Origin: Oscillospiraceae bacterium
GTDB taxonomy: Bacteria > Bacillota > Clostridia > Oscillospirales > Oscillospiraceae
Direction: 5' to 3'
Assembly: GCA_902767395.1 (NCBI GenBank)
Contig: CACXHI010000055.1
Span: 1 to 12,878 of the forward strand
Length of the DNA stretch: 12,878 bases
Position 1 is the stretch's first letter. Every line of letters begins with the position of its first letter. Both the position numbers and the translations under genes were made by a program. Of the stretch, positions 7,071 through 12,878 are shown piece by piece. A model generated the notes under the pieces. It was not told where the DNA came from, did not search any database, and worked only from the letters and a program-made list of their open reading frames with translations.

Positions 7071-8054
7071 ATGAACAAAAAGACACTGTTGGAGCTGCTG
7101 CGGCAGGGACGCTATGTTTCCGGCGCGGAGCTGGGCCAGCGCTTGGGCGTGACCCGTGCCGCGGTGTCCAAGGCCATTGCCGGGCTGAGACGGGAGGGCT
7201 ATGTGATTGACTCCGTCCCCAATCGGGGGCATCTACTCCGCGTCGAGCCGGAGCTTCTGGACCGGGACGCAATCTGTTCGGCACTGGCAGACCACCCGTG
7301 GACGCCGCTGCTTCAGGTCCTGCCCAGCGTGGATTCGACCAACACCCGCCTCAAGGCGCTTGCCGCCGCCGGCGCGCCGCACGGAACCGTCCTCGCGGCG
7401 GACGAGCAAACCGGCGGACGGGGTCGGCTGGGGCGCACCTTTGATTCGCCTCCCGGCAGCGGGATCTATCTCTCCGTCCTGCTGCGCCCCCTCTGCCGCC
7501 CCGAGACGCTGCTGAACCTTACCGCGCAGGCGGCGGTTGCCACCCGTCAGGCAATCCGCGCCGTATGCGGCGTGGACGCGGGCATCAAGTGGGTCAACGA
7601 TCTGGTGCTGGGCGGGAAGAAGATCTGCGGGATTCTCACGGAGCTGTCTCTGGAGGCCGAAAGCGGGCTGGTTTCCTACGTTGTCGTTGGCGTCGGGGTG
7701 AATTGCAGCCGCCCGGCCGAGCAGTTCCCGCCGGCGCTGCGCCAAACCGCCGGCTCCATTTGGAGCCAGACCGGTCTGCGTGTGAACCGCAACGAGCTGA
7801 CTGCCGCCATGATTCGGGCGCTGTCTGCACTCCCTGCACTTGACTGGCAGACGGAATATCGCGCCGCCTGCGTCAATCTGGGGCAGGAGGTACAGATTCT
7901 CGCGCCCGGCCAACCGCCCAGACAGGGGCAGGCGCTGGACGTGGATGCGGATGCGGCCCTGCTTGTGCAGACAGAGGCTGGCATCGAGAGAATCCAGTCC
8001 GGCGAGGTCTCCGTCCGCGGACTTTACGGGTACGTGCCGGATTCTCACGGATAA
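7071..8054 (+). CDS. birA: Bifunctional biotin-[acetyl-CoA-carboxylase] ligase / biotin repressor
   Basis: BirA makes biotinyl-AMP and attaches biotin to carrier proteins; the N-terminal HTH form also represses biotin genes. The 327-residue product begins at ATG 7071, behind AAAGGGCGGTGAT with suitable spacing. The frame can be extended upstream to 7011, but that would run through the promoter. Residues 4-56 form a winged helix (GQRLGVTRAAVSKAIAGLRR, then a wing RREGYVIDSVPNRGHLL). The catalytic core holds DSTN (88-91), GGRGRLGR (115-122, biotinyl-AMP loop), KWVND (173-177, usually KWPND), GKKICGILTE with the catalytic-type Lys183, and GVGVNC (207-212). The C-terminal SH3-like domain follows, ending at about residue 320. 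All key residues are present. No biotin synthesis or carboxylase gene is nearby, so its repressor targets are not visible here. Confidence 0.95.
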   Translation: MNKKTLLELLRQGRYVSGAELGQRLGVTRAAVSKAIAGLRREGYVIDSVPNRGHLLRVEPELLDRDAICSALADHPWTPLLQVLPSVDSTNTRLKALAAAGAPHGTVLAADEQTGGRGRLGRTFDSPPGSGIYLSVLLRPLCRPETLLNLTAQAAVATRQAIRAVCGVDAGIKWVNDLVLGGKKICGILTELSLEAESGLVSYVVVGVGVNCSRPAEQFPPALRQTAGSIWSQTGLRVNRNELTAAMIRALSALPALDWQTEYRAACVNLGQEVQILAPGQPPRQGQALDVDADAALLVQTEAGIERIQSGEVSVRGLYGYVPDSHG

Positions 8055-8070
8055 AGCAAAATATTTCTAC

Positions 8071-8099
8071 TTGCCACCGGGCATAATATATGCTATACT
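8071..8099 (+). promoter_or_regulatory. Sigma-A promoter for the Cys-cluster membrane protein
   Basis: -35 TTGCCA (8071-8076), a 17-nt spacer ending in TGC (extended -10), and -10 TATACT (8094-8099), in the 81-bp gap after birA. It gives the small gene an independent and probably strong start. Confidence 0.85.
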
Positions 8100-8135
8100 A
8101 AGATATCACCAAATATGAAACAGGAGGGTATCATC

Positions 8136-8447
8136 ATGGATAAGACCATTAAAACCGTTCTCGCCATTGTTGGCGCTGTGACCGCCCTGTGCGCGATTCT
8201 GCTCATCCTGAAGAAGAAATTCGGCTGCAAGTGCTGTGGCTGCAAGAAGGATGAAGGCTGCGGCTGCGGCTGCGACAAGCCAGACACCGTCGAGGATTTT
8301 GTCGAGGACGCCGTTGAGGAAGCCAAGGACAAGGCCGAGGAGACCAAGGAAGCCGTTGCGGACGCTGTGGAAGACGCCGCAGAAAAGGCTGAGGCCATTG
8401 CCGAGGAATTCAAGGACTACGCAGACGTTGAGCTGCCCAACGAGTAA
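8136..8447 (+). CDS. Small membrane protein with Cys cluster and acidic helical tail (103 aa), function unknown
   Basis: I do not recognise a named family. The start is ATG 8136, with AGGAGG (8122-8127) 8 nt upstream; an in-frame ATG at 8115 would precede that site and is unlikely. The 103-residue product has three parts. Residues 5-26 are one hydrophobic helix with KKK directly after it, so the rest probably faces the cytoplasm. Residues 31-46 contain seven Cys as C-x-C-C-x-C-x5-C-x-C-x-C with Gly and Lys between, a likely metal or redox site. Residues 50-98 are Glu/Ala/Lys-rich, low in bulky residues, and should form a long amphipathic acidic helix like those of LEA or apolipoprotein-type repeats (VEDAVEEAKDKAEETKEAV). 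It has its own promoter and ends before a hairpin. The membrane helix plus Cys cluster recalls the FeoB-associated protein at 1043-1192, but the acidic tail is additional. Confidence 0.85.
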   Translation: MDKTIKTVLAIVGAVTALCAILLILKKKFGCKCCGCKKDEGCGCGCDKPDTVEDFVEDAVEEAKDKAEETKEAVADAVEDAAEKAEAIAEEFKDYADVELPNE

Positions 8448-8468
8448 TCACGGCGCGCAGAGATTTTT

Positions 8469-8513
8469 AGCAGCAGAGGACGAAGCGGCTAAGCCGCTTC
8501 GTCCTCTGCTGCT
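8469..8513. terminator. Perfect 21-bp hairpin between convergent genes, overlapping the spoIVB stop
   Basis: Arms 8469-8489 and 8493-8513 are exact reverse complements with a TAA loop. It lies 21 bp after the stop of the Cys-cluster gene and contains the spoIVB stop codon (8489-8491) together with the codons for the last residues of SpoIVB. Unlike a standard intrinsic terminator, no T-run follows on either strand (TCCAGC on +, AAAAATC on -). It probably ends or protects both convergent transcripts, but the mechanism is not clear from sequence. Confidence 0.65.
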
Positions 8514-9478
8514 TCCAGCATGTGGCCGATCAGGATGCCGTAACCGCGTGTAGGATCCCGTACCAGAACGTGGGTCACCGCGCCGACCAGCTTCCCATTC
8601 TGAACGATGGGAGAACCGCTCATGCCCTGCACGATTCCTCCGGTCTGTGCAAGCAGGCGGGGGTCCGTGACAAGCAGCCGCAGATCCCGGCATTGCTCCC
8701 GGTCAAAGCGAACCGCTTCGATTTCCACGGCATAGCATTCGATCTGATCCCCCGAGACGTTGCTCCAGATTTCGGCGGGGCCGGTTGTGATCTCCTCGCG
8801 GTTTGCCAGCGGGAGCGCTTCGCCTGCAAGCGCATCCGCTTGGATGTGACCGAACAGACCCTGCGGGGTGTTTCGTTCCACCGAGCCGAGCCGGTCGCCG
8901 CCCGCAGCCGGCCCAAGCAGGGAGCCCGGCGTCCCGGACTGCCCGCGCTTGACCCCGGAGACGGTCGTTTCAAAGGCCCCTCCGCTTCGGATCTCCAGCG
9001 TTTCCCCCTTGCCGCTGTTGACGCCGTGTCCCAAAGCGCCGAAAAGCCCGCTTTCCGGATCGTAGAAGGTCACAGTGCCTAATCCCGCGATTCGGTCCCG
9101 CACCAGAATCCCGAGCCGCCAGTTGCCCGCCTGGAAGGCTGGCCGGACGGTGAAGCCCATAGCGCGGCCCTCGCGCTCCACGGACAGCACTGCCGGTTCC
9201 CCTGTGGAGCGGGCAATCTGCTCGCGCAGCGTTTCCGCACGATCCAGCGTCTGCCCGTTTAGTGCTAGCAGCCGATCTCCGACACGCAGACCGGCTTCCT
9301 CGGCTGGGGAAGGGCCGCCCTCCGTGTCGAAGGCCGCCACATACACGCCGTCCGTCTCCAGCTCCAGTCCTACGGTTTTGCCTACGGGAACCAGTCGGTC
9401 CGGCGCGGCCAGAACGGGGAAGGCGAGAACCAGCCCCAGCCAAATCGCAGCGAATGCGACATGGATCTTTCTTCTCAT
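8489..9478 (-). CDS. spoIVB: SpoIVB sporulation signalling serine protease (S55)
   Basis: SpoIVB is made in the forespore and secreted into the space between the two membranes, where it triggers pro-sigma-K processing through SpoIVFA. The 329-residue product has a signal/anchor helix at 7-24, a PDZ domain at about 36-113 (SPAEEAGLRVGDRLLALNG at 57-75), and the S55 domain. The triad is visible as His151 (GALGHG), Asp272 (VTDPRLL) and Ser287 (GIVQGMSGSP), with the 15-residue Asp-Ser spacing of the Bacillus protein, followed by GAVTHV and DPTRGYG. It is shorter than the roughly 425-residue Bacillus protein, mainly before the PDZ domain. The start ATG has GGGAGG about 9 nt upstream. It is not followed by spo0A as in many spore formers; a convergent gene lies there instead. 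A sigma-G-like promoter is suggested upstream. Confidence 0.95.
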   Translation of the reverse strand: MRRKIHVAFAAIWLGLVLAFPVLAAPDRLVPVGKTVGLELETDGVYVAAFDTEGGPSPAEEAGLRVGDRLLALNGQTLDRAETLREQIARSTGEPAVLSVEREGRAMGFTVRPAFQAGNWRLGILVRDRIAGLGTVTFYDPESGLFGALGHGVNSGKGETLEIRSGGAFETTVSGVKRGQSGTPGSLLGPAAGGDRLGSVERNTPQGLFGHIQADALAGEALPLANREEITTGPAEIWSNVSGDQIECYAVEIEAVRFDREQCRDLRLLVTDPRLLAQTGGIVQGMSGSPIVQNGKLVGAVTHVLVRDPTRGYGILIGHMLEAAEDEAA

Positions 9479-9520
9479 GCTCCGATCCCTCCCGTCACGT
9501 TTTTTTGAGCGCCCGATTTT

Positions 9521-9549
9521 TAATATGGACGAATTCGACGAAAAAATCC
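9521..9549 (-). promoter_or_regulatory. Possible forespore (sigma-F/sigma-G type) promoter for spoIVB
   Basis: Read on the - strand: CATATTA (9521-9527), which fits the sigma-G -10 pattern CATWHTA exactly, and GGATT (9545-9549) at a 17-nt spacing, a partial match to the GHATR -35. No good sigma-A promoter was seen in this stretch on the - strand. The position, 43 bp upstream of the start codon, is suitable. Confidence 0.5.
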
Positions 9550-9611
9550 GTGTTCTCTGTGAATAAAAATGATAAAATCGGGGAAAACAAGGAAGAAATC
9601 GGCAGAAAGAC

Positions 9612-9640
9612 TTGACAAATTATGGTATAGTAATAAAAGC
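9612..9640 (+). promoter_or_regulatory. Promoter region for the DUF6465-like gene
   Basis: TTGACA (9612-9617) is a perfect -35, but the best -10, TATAGT (9626-9631) with an extended TGG before it, is only 8 nt away. Either TATAGT acts as an extended -10 without a -35, or TTGACA pairs with TAAAAG (9634-9639) at 16 nt. A promoter is likely here, but which elements are used is open. Confidence 0.6.
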
Positions 9641-9708
9641 ATGATGAGCGCCGCGCCGACCCGACGGCGTTTGAAAAACGAGATCATACAGGAAAGGAAG
9701 TTCAAAAA

Positions 9709-10062
9709 ATGGCATCAAACAAGGTTAAGGAAGTTGTGGACGCCGCGCTTGAAAGGACAGAGCCGGTGGTCCGAAAGGCCCGCAGCGTGGCGGGCTCCGC
9801 CGCAAAGAAGGCGGAACCGGTTCTGGAAGCGGCGAAGAACGCTGGCAAACAGGTCGCAGCGGTTTTCATCCCGGAAATCTACGTCCAGTATGCGAATCGT
9901 CAGTTTGACTCCGCCGTTCTGGTGGAGCGCTGCAAGGAGGACTTTAAGCAGAAGCATCCTTCTACCATGATCCGTTCCTGCAAGCTCTATATCAAGCCTG
10001 AGGACAATATGGTTTACTACGTCATCAACGACATGGAGGACAAGCTGGCTCTGGAATTCTAA
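9709..10062 (+). CDS. DUF6465-like protein (117 aa), function unknown
   Basis: The 117-residue product has two parts. Residues 1-50 are a Lys/Ala/Glu-rich helical segment with a loose internal repeat (ERTEPVVRKA at 15-24 and KKAEPVLEAA at 33-42), of the kind seen in histone-like or heparin-binding tails. Residues 54-117 form a compact domain: IPEIYVQYANRQFDS, then a VERCKEDFK helix, then KLYIKPEDNMVYYVIND. The 'EIYVQY ... YIKPEDN ... YYVIND' pattern is that of the DUF6465 family of Clostridia, recalled from memory without a search. The start has AGGAAAGGAAG about 8 nt upstream. It stands alone, with its own promoter and a clear terminator just after the stop. It lacks a signal peptide and membrane helix, so it is probably cytoplasmic. 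No function can be stated. Confidence 0.88.
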   Translation: MASNKVKEVVDAALERTEPVVRKARSVAGSAAKKAEPVLEAAKNAGKQVAAVFIPEIYVQYANRQFDSAVLVERCKEDFKQKHPSTMIRSCKLYIKPEDNMVYYVINDMEDKLALEF

Positions 10063-10078
10063 GCGCGCGATCTTCTAA

Positions 10079-10115
10079 AGCACGCAGCCTCATCATGGGG
10101 CTGGGTGCTTTTTTT
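10079..10115 (+). terminator. Intrinsic terminator after the DUF6465-like gene
   Basis: The stem pairs AGCAC/GTGCT and CAGCC/GGCTG around a single G-G mismatch, extended by T-G and C-G pairs over an ATCAT loop, followed directly by seven T (10109-10115). It is a classical rho-independent terminator 16 bp after the stop codon. Confidence 0.92.
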
Positions 10116-10165
10116 GGTGCATCAACCTGATCTTCCAATTGTTAGAAATTCAACGAAATATGGGG

Positions 10166-10194
10166 TAGAAATTTTCTAAAATTTGTGCTAAACT
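10166..10194 (+). promoter_or_regulatory. Probable promoter of the cysteine protease gene, with an overlapping palindrome
   Basis: -35 TAGAAA (10166-10171), 17-nt spacer ending in TGC, -10 TAAACT (10189-10194); an overlapping TATACA (10194-10199) is an alternative. A perfect 13-nt palindrome, TAGAAATTTTCTA (10166-10178), covers the -35 and could be an operator, although AT-rich palindromes also arise by chance. The region 10116-10262 is otherwise AT-rich leader. Confidence 0.5.
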
Positions 10195-10262
10195 ATACAA
10201 ACAACACAGTCTCATCTGTGCAAGACCGAAAGAAACCCGGAATGAACGAAAAGGAGGACATT

Positions 10263-12878
10263 ATGAGGAACCATTTGCAAAAGAGCGTCGCTCTGCTTCT
10301 GGCCCTGCTGCTGGTGCTTGGGATGCTCCCTTCCACGCTGGCTGCCGAGCGGGAGACGGACGTAGGCCGATCTGCGTTGCCTGCCACCGGACTGCTTCCG
10401 GTTTTTCCCCACGGCGGAAATCGGCCAAAGCCCGTTGACGGCACACAGAAAGAGTACGACGGGCCGACTGCCGACCTTCCCGCATCCTATGACAGCCGCG
10501 ACTACGGCTACGTCACCCCGGTTCGAGATCAGGGCAGCTTTAACACCTGCTGGACCTTTGCCGCCGCCGCCTCTTGTGAGGCGTACATGATCAAGCACGG
10601 CGTGGAGGTTGGGACCACCGGCGAAGCGGCGGATCAGAGCTTGAATCTGTCCGAGTTCCATCTGGCCTACTATACCTATGCCGCCGCCTATGACACGGAG
10701 GGAATGCTGACCGGTGACCGGACGGATTTTCTCAGCTCGGTCAACACCAATTTCCTCGATCAGGGCGGCACGGGCGAGCTGGTCAGTTATCCGCTCATGC
10801 GTTGGACCGGCCTCGCCGCCGAGACGGAACCGGCGCTGATGTACAGCAGCACCAATTACTCCGGCCTCGGCGCGGACTACGCCTATCAGTACAACGTTGC
10901 CCACGTCCAGTCCGTCAAGCACTTCTTCGGCGCCAACGTCGCGGAGGTGAAACGGCATATTATGGAATACGGCGCCGGCTCCATGGGCGTTCGCGTATCC
11001 AATCAGAGCGGCAGTGCCTATCATGGCGGCGTGAACATGACCAACGGGACAATCTGCTGGATTCAGCCCAATGAGCCTTATACGGAGGCCGCCTTCTACT
11101 ATGCCGATCACGACGTAACCGTCGTCGGCTGGGACGACAACTTCTCCAAGGAAAACTTTAATCAGGGCTACCGCCCGAGCCATGACGGCGCGTGGATTGT
11201 AAAAAACTCTTGGGGAACCGACGTCGGTGATAATGGCTACTTCTACGTATCCTATGAGGACTCCGCCACATGCGCGACTTACATCTCCTTCTTCGCGGTG
11301 GAGGGCATCGAGAACTATGACCACAACTACCAGTACGACGGCTCCGGCAACTATACCAGTTGGGAGAATCTGACCAGCGGCGACGCGATTGCGCAGTCCT
11401 TTATCGCCAACGGCAACGAAACGCTCGAGGCCGTCGCCCTCGGCATGTGCAGCGACGATACCGATTTCACCCTTCGGATCTATACCGACTGTACCGTGGA
11501 CGACCCCACTGCCGGAACCCTCGCCTGCACACAGACCGGGAACATCGACTACTGGGGCTACCAGACCGTCCGGCTGGAAAGCCCGGTGACGCTGAGCGCC
11601 GGACAGCGCTTTGCCGTCGTGGTGGAATTCAGCAGTGCCGAGTCGCTCCCGCTCTACGATACCACCGTTTCCGACAACCAGTACTATAACATGCAGGTGA
11701 CGCATACCCCGCATCCCGATACCGCCTACCTCAAGCTCGCGGGGGACGCGGCGTGGACGAATACCTCCGGCGACCGCAATTACCGACTCAAGGTCTTCAC
11801 GAAGGACGTGCCCGAGGCGCCGGTTCCCGTGACGATGAGCTTTGTCGCCCTCGGCAGTGTGTTCGCTTTCGTGTCCGGCACGGCGGGCGATAAGATCACG
11901 CTCCCAGAGACCGCGCCGGCTGCCGACGGCTGGAGCTTCCTCGGCTGGGTCGCCGCTCCGGTTGCGGAGACGGTGGATAAGCCGGTCTTCTACAAACCCG
12001 GCGCTTCCTTCAAGCTGACTGCTTCCATCCAGACGCTCTATGCCCTCTACCTGCGGGCGGAGCCCATCGACGCGCCCGTGACCTACGAGCGGATCACCGG
12101 TCTGCCGGATACGTGGGTCGGCAAATACGTTTTTGTTGCGATGCCAATTACCGGCAATAAGGAGTTCGCCATGCGGGACGTAACGGCCGGCACCGGGGGA
12201 ACCAGCTTCGACGACCTCTCCGACGGCGCGGCAGTCGATTTTGCGGCCACCGGCATTACGCGCACCGGGACGACGCTGAGCAATGTCCCTGAAACCTACG
12301 TCTTTGCAATCGAATCTACCAACTATGGCATGGCAATCCGGAGTCTCAGCACCGGCAGCTATCTGGCCAGCAAGCACACCGGCTCCACCTCTACGGCCTA
12401 TACGCTCTACGCGCTGCCTGCGTTCAGCTCCGAAAACTGCGCGTGGACCTTTGAGCTGGACGACGGGGAGCTGTATCTCAAGCACAATAACAGCGGCCTT
12501 GTGCCCTATGTGGCGGTCTCCAGCGTGTTCGGCTTCTCCATGACCCGCTACGGAAGCGAGTTCCAGTTCTATAAGCAGAACCCAACCGAAACCTACTATT
12601 ACGCCACCGAGATTACCGGCAGCACCCATACGCACAGCCTGACTGCAGTGGCCGCAAAGGCACCGACCTGCATCGAGCCGGGCAACGTTGCCTATTGGTA
12701 CTGCGCCGTCTGTGGGAAATACTTCTCCGACGCGGAGGCCGAGCAGGAGATTGCGCAGCAGGCAACCGTGCTGGATGCCCTCGGCCACGATTGGGGCGCA
12801 TGGCAGACGGAGAAGGAGCCGACCTGTACGGAAGAAGGATTGGAGTTCCGCCTTTGCAAGCGCTGCGGCGAGCGGGAC
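10263..12878 (+). CDS. Secreted papain-like (C1A) cysteine protease with lectin-like and Cys-rich C-terminal modules (3' end outside window)
   Basis: The frame is open for 872 codons to the window edge, starting at ATG 10263 with AGGAGG 5 nt upstream. Residues 1-28 are a signal peptide (LLLALLLVLGMLPSTLAA). Residues about 73-345 are a C1A peptidase: oxyanion Gln90 and nucleophile Cys96 in DQGSFNTCW, His283 in ADHDVTVVGWDDN, and Asn315 in WIVKNSWGTDVGDNGYF. The papain Cys that normally sits three residues before the nucleophile is Phe93 here. Residues about 355-510 fit the lectin-like domain often attached to such clostridial proteases (QSFIANGNETLEAVALGM, then LRIYTD, then the QRFAVVVEF strand). 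Residues about 517-594 resemble an InlB/Listeria-Bacteroides-type repeat (GWSFLGWVAAP, FYKPGASFKL, LYALY). Residues about 600-765 are a less clear domain. From 789 there are two His-Cys repeats. It probably acts at the cell surface on host or dietary protein; anchoring, if any, lies beyond the window. Confidence 0.93.
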   Translation, partial: MRNHLQKSVALLLALLLVLGMLPSTLAAERETDVGRSALPATGLLPVFPHGGNRPKPVDGTQKEYDGPTADLPASYDSRDYGYVTPVRDQGSFNTCWTFAAAASCEAYMIKHGVEVGTTGEAADQSLNLSEFHLAYYTYAAAYDTEGMLTGDRTDFLSSVNTNFLDQGGTGELVSYPLMRWTGLAAETEPALMYSSTNYSGLGADYAYQYNVAHVQSVKHFFGANVAEVKRHIMEYGAGSMGVRVSNQSGSAYHGGVNMTNGTICWIQPNEPYTEAAFYYADHDVTVVGWDDNFSKENFNQGYRPSHDGAWIVKNSWGTDVGDNGYFYVSYEDSATCATYISFFAVEGIENYDHNYQYDGSGNYTSWENLTSGDAIAQSFIANGNETLEAVALGMCSDDTDFTLRIYTDCTVDDPTAGTLACTQTGNIDYWGYQTVRLESPVTLSAGQRFAVVVEFSSAESLPLYDTTVSDNQYYNMQVTHTPHPDTAYLKLAGDAAWTNTSGDRNYRLKVFTKDVPEAPVPVTMSFVALGSVFAFVSGTAGDKITLPETAPAADGWSFLGWVAAPVAETVDKPVFYKPGASFKLTASIQTLYALYLRAEPIDAPVTYERITGLPDTWVGKYVFVAMPITGNKEFAMRDVTAGTGGTSFDDLSDGAAVDFAATGITRTGTTLSNVPETYVFAIESTNYGMAIRSLSTGSYLASKHTGSTSTAYTLYALPAFSSENCAWTFELDDGELYLKHNNSGLVPYVAVSSVFGFSMTRYGSEFQFYKQNPTETYYYATEITGSTHTHSLTAVAAKAPTCIEPGNVAYWYCAVCGKYFSDAEAEQEIAQQATVLDALGHDWGAWQTEKEPTCTEEGLEFRLCKRCGERD
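12627..12878 (+). repeat. Tandem His-Cys-Cys-Cys repeats at the end of the protease
   Basis: Two units of about 52 codons. Unit 1: H789 (and H791), C803, then C814 and C817. Unit 2: H842, C855, then C865 and C868. Both share PTC-x-E-x-G before the CxxC pair and end in CGK/CGE. Unit 2 reaches the window edge, so more copies may follow. Confidence 0.75.

Noticed and set aside
8115..8135. Upstream ATG for the Cys-cluster protein
   Set aside because: The AGGAGG site lies downstream of this ATG and 8 nt before the ATG at 8136, so the later start is preferred.
10116..10165. Possible riboswitch or small RNA in the leader before the protease gene
   Set aside because: The stretch is AT-rich with no stable stem or conserved motif, and it precedes the predicted promoter, so it is just intergenic DNA.
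10212..12788. 858-codon open frame on the - strand opposite the cysteine protease
   Set aside because: The + strand frame encodes a clear C1A protease with signal peptide and all catalytic residues. The antisense frame is Gly/Val/Arg-rich without recognisable motifs and arises from the GC-rich codon pattern.
1..12878. Mobile element, CRISPR, defence or phage module
   Set aside because: No transposase, integrase, direct repeat array, attachment-like repeat or known defence domain was found on either strand.

Overview
The window looks like a chromosomal segment of a spore-forming member of the Bacillota, class Clostridia, most likely a gut Oscillospiraceae-type bacterium. This is inferred from GC-rich coding sequence with AT-rich promoters, AGGAGG-type ribosome binding sites, the sporulation protease SpoIVB, a FeoB-associated Cys-rich protein, a DUF6465-like protein, and a secreted papain-like protease with the lectin-like and Cys-rich C-terminal modules common in such organisms. 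No tRNA, rRNA, CRISPR array, insertion sequence or phage gene was seen.

Layout. (1) 2-1192, + strand: the 3' part of feoB (ferrous iron transporter) followed by a 49-residue FeoB-associated Cys-rich membrane protein. They end at a perfect 21-bp hairpin (1185-1242) shared with the convergent rodA. (2) 6897 down to 1246, - strand: five codirectional genes, a C69 family dipeptidase, a ComB-like phosphatase, a YbaK-type Cys-tRNA(Pro) deacylase, glycogen synthase GlgA with an unusual charged N-terminal extension, and a RodA/FtsW family peptidoglycan polymerase. The first three are tightly packed (8-bp gap, then a 4-bp ATGA overlap). A strong promoter precedes the C69 gene and a second lies just upstream of rodA. 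(3) 7071-8054, + strand: birA, divergent from the C69 gene. (4) 8136-8447, + strand: a 103-residue single-span membrane protein with a dense Cys cluster and an acidic helical tail. A second perfect 21-bp hairpin (8469-8513) separates it from convergent spoIVB. (5) 9478 down to 8489, - strand: spoIVB with an intact S55 catalytic triad and a possible sigma-G-like promoter. (6) 9709-10062, + strand: a DUF6465-like protein with its own promoter and a clear terminator. (7) 10263 to the window end, + strand: a large secreted C1A cysteine protease, cut by the window edge.

Most genes are housekeeping functions (iron uptake, peptide turnover, tRNA editing, glycogen, cell wall, biotin) and show no obvious joint pathway. 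No clearly new multi-gene system is visible. The least explained items are the Cys-cluster membrane protein at 8136-8447, the tandem His-Cys-Cys-Cys repeats at the end of the protease, the charged extension on GlgA, and the two very long perfect hairpins at the convergent gene junctions.
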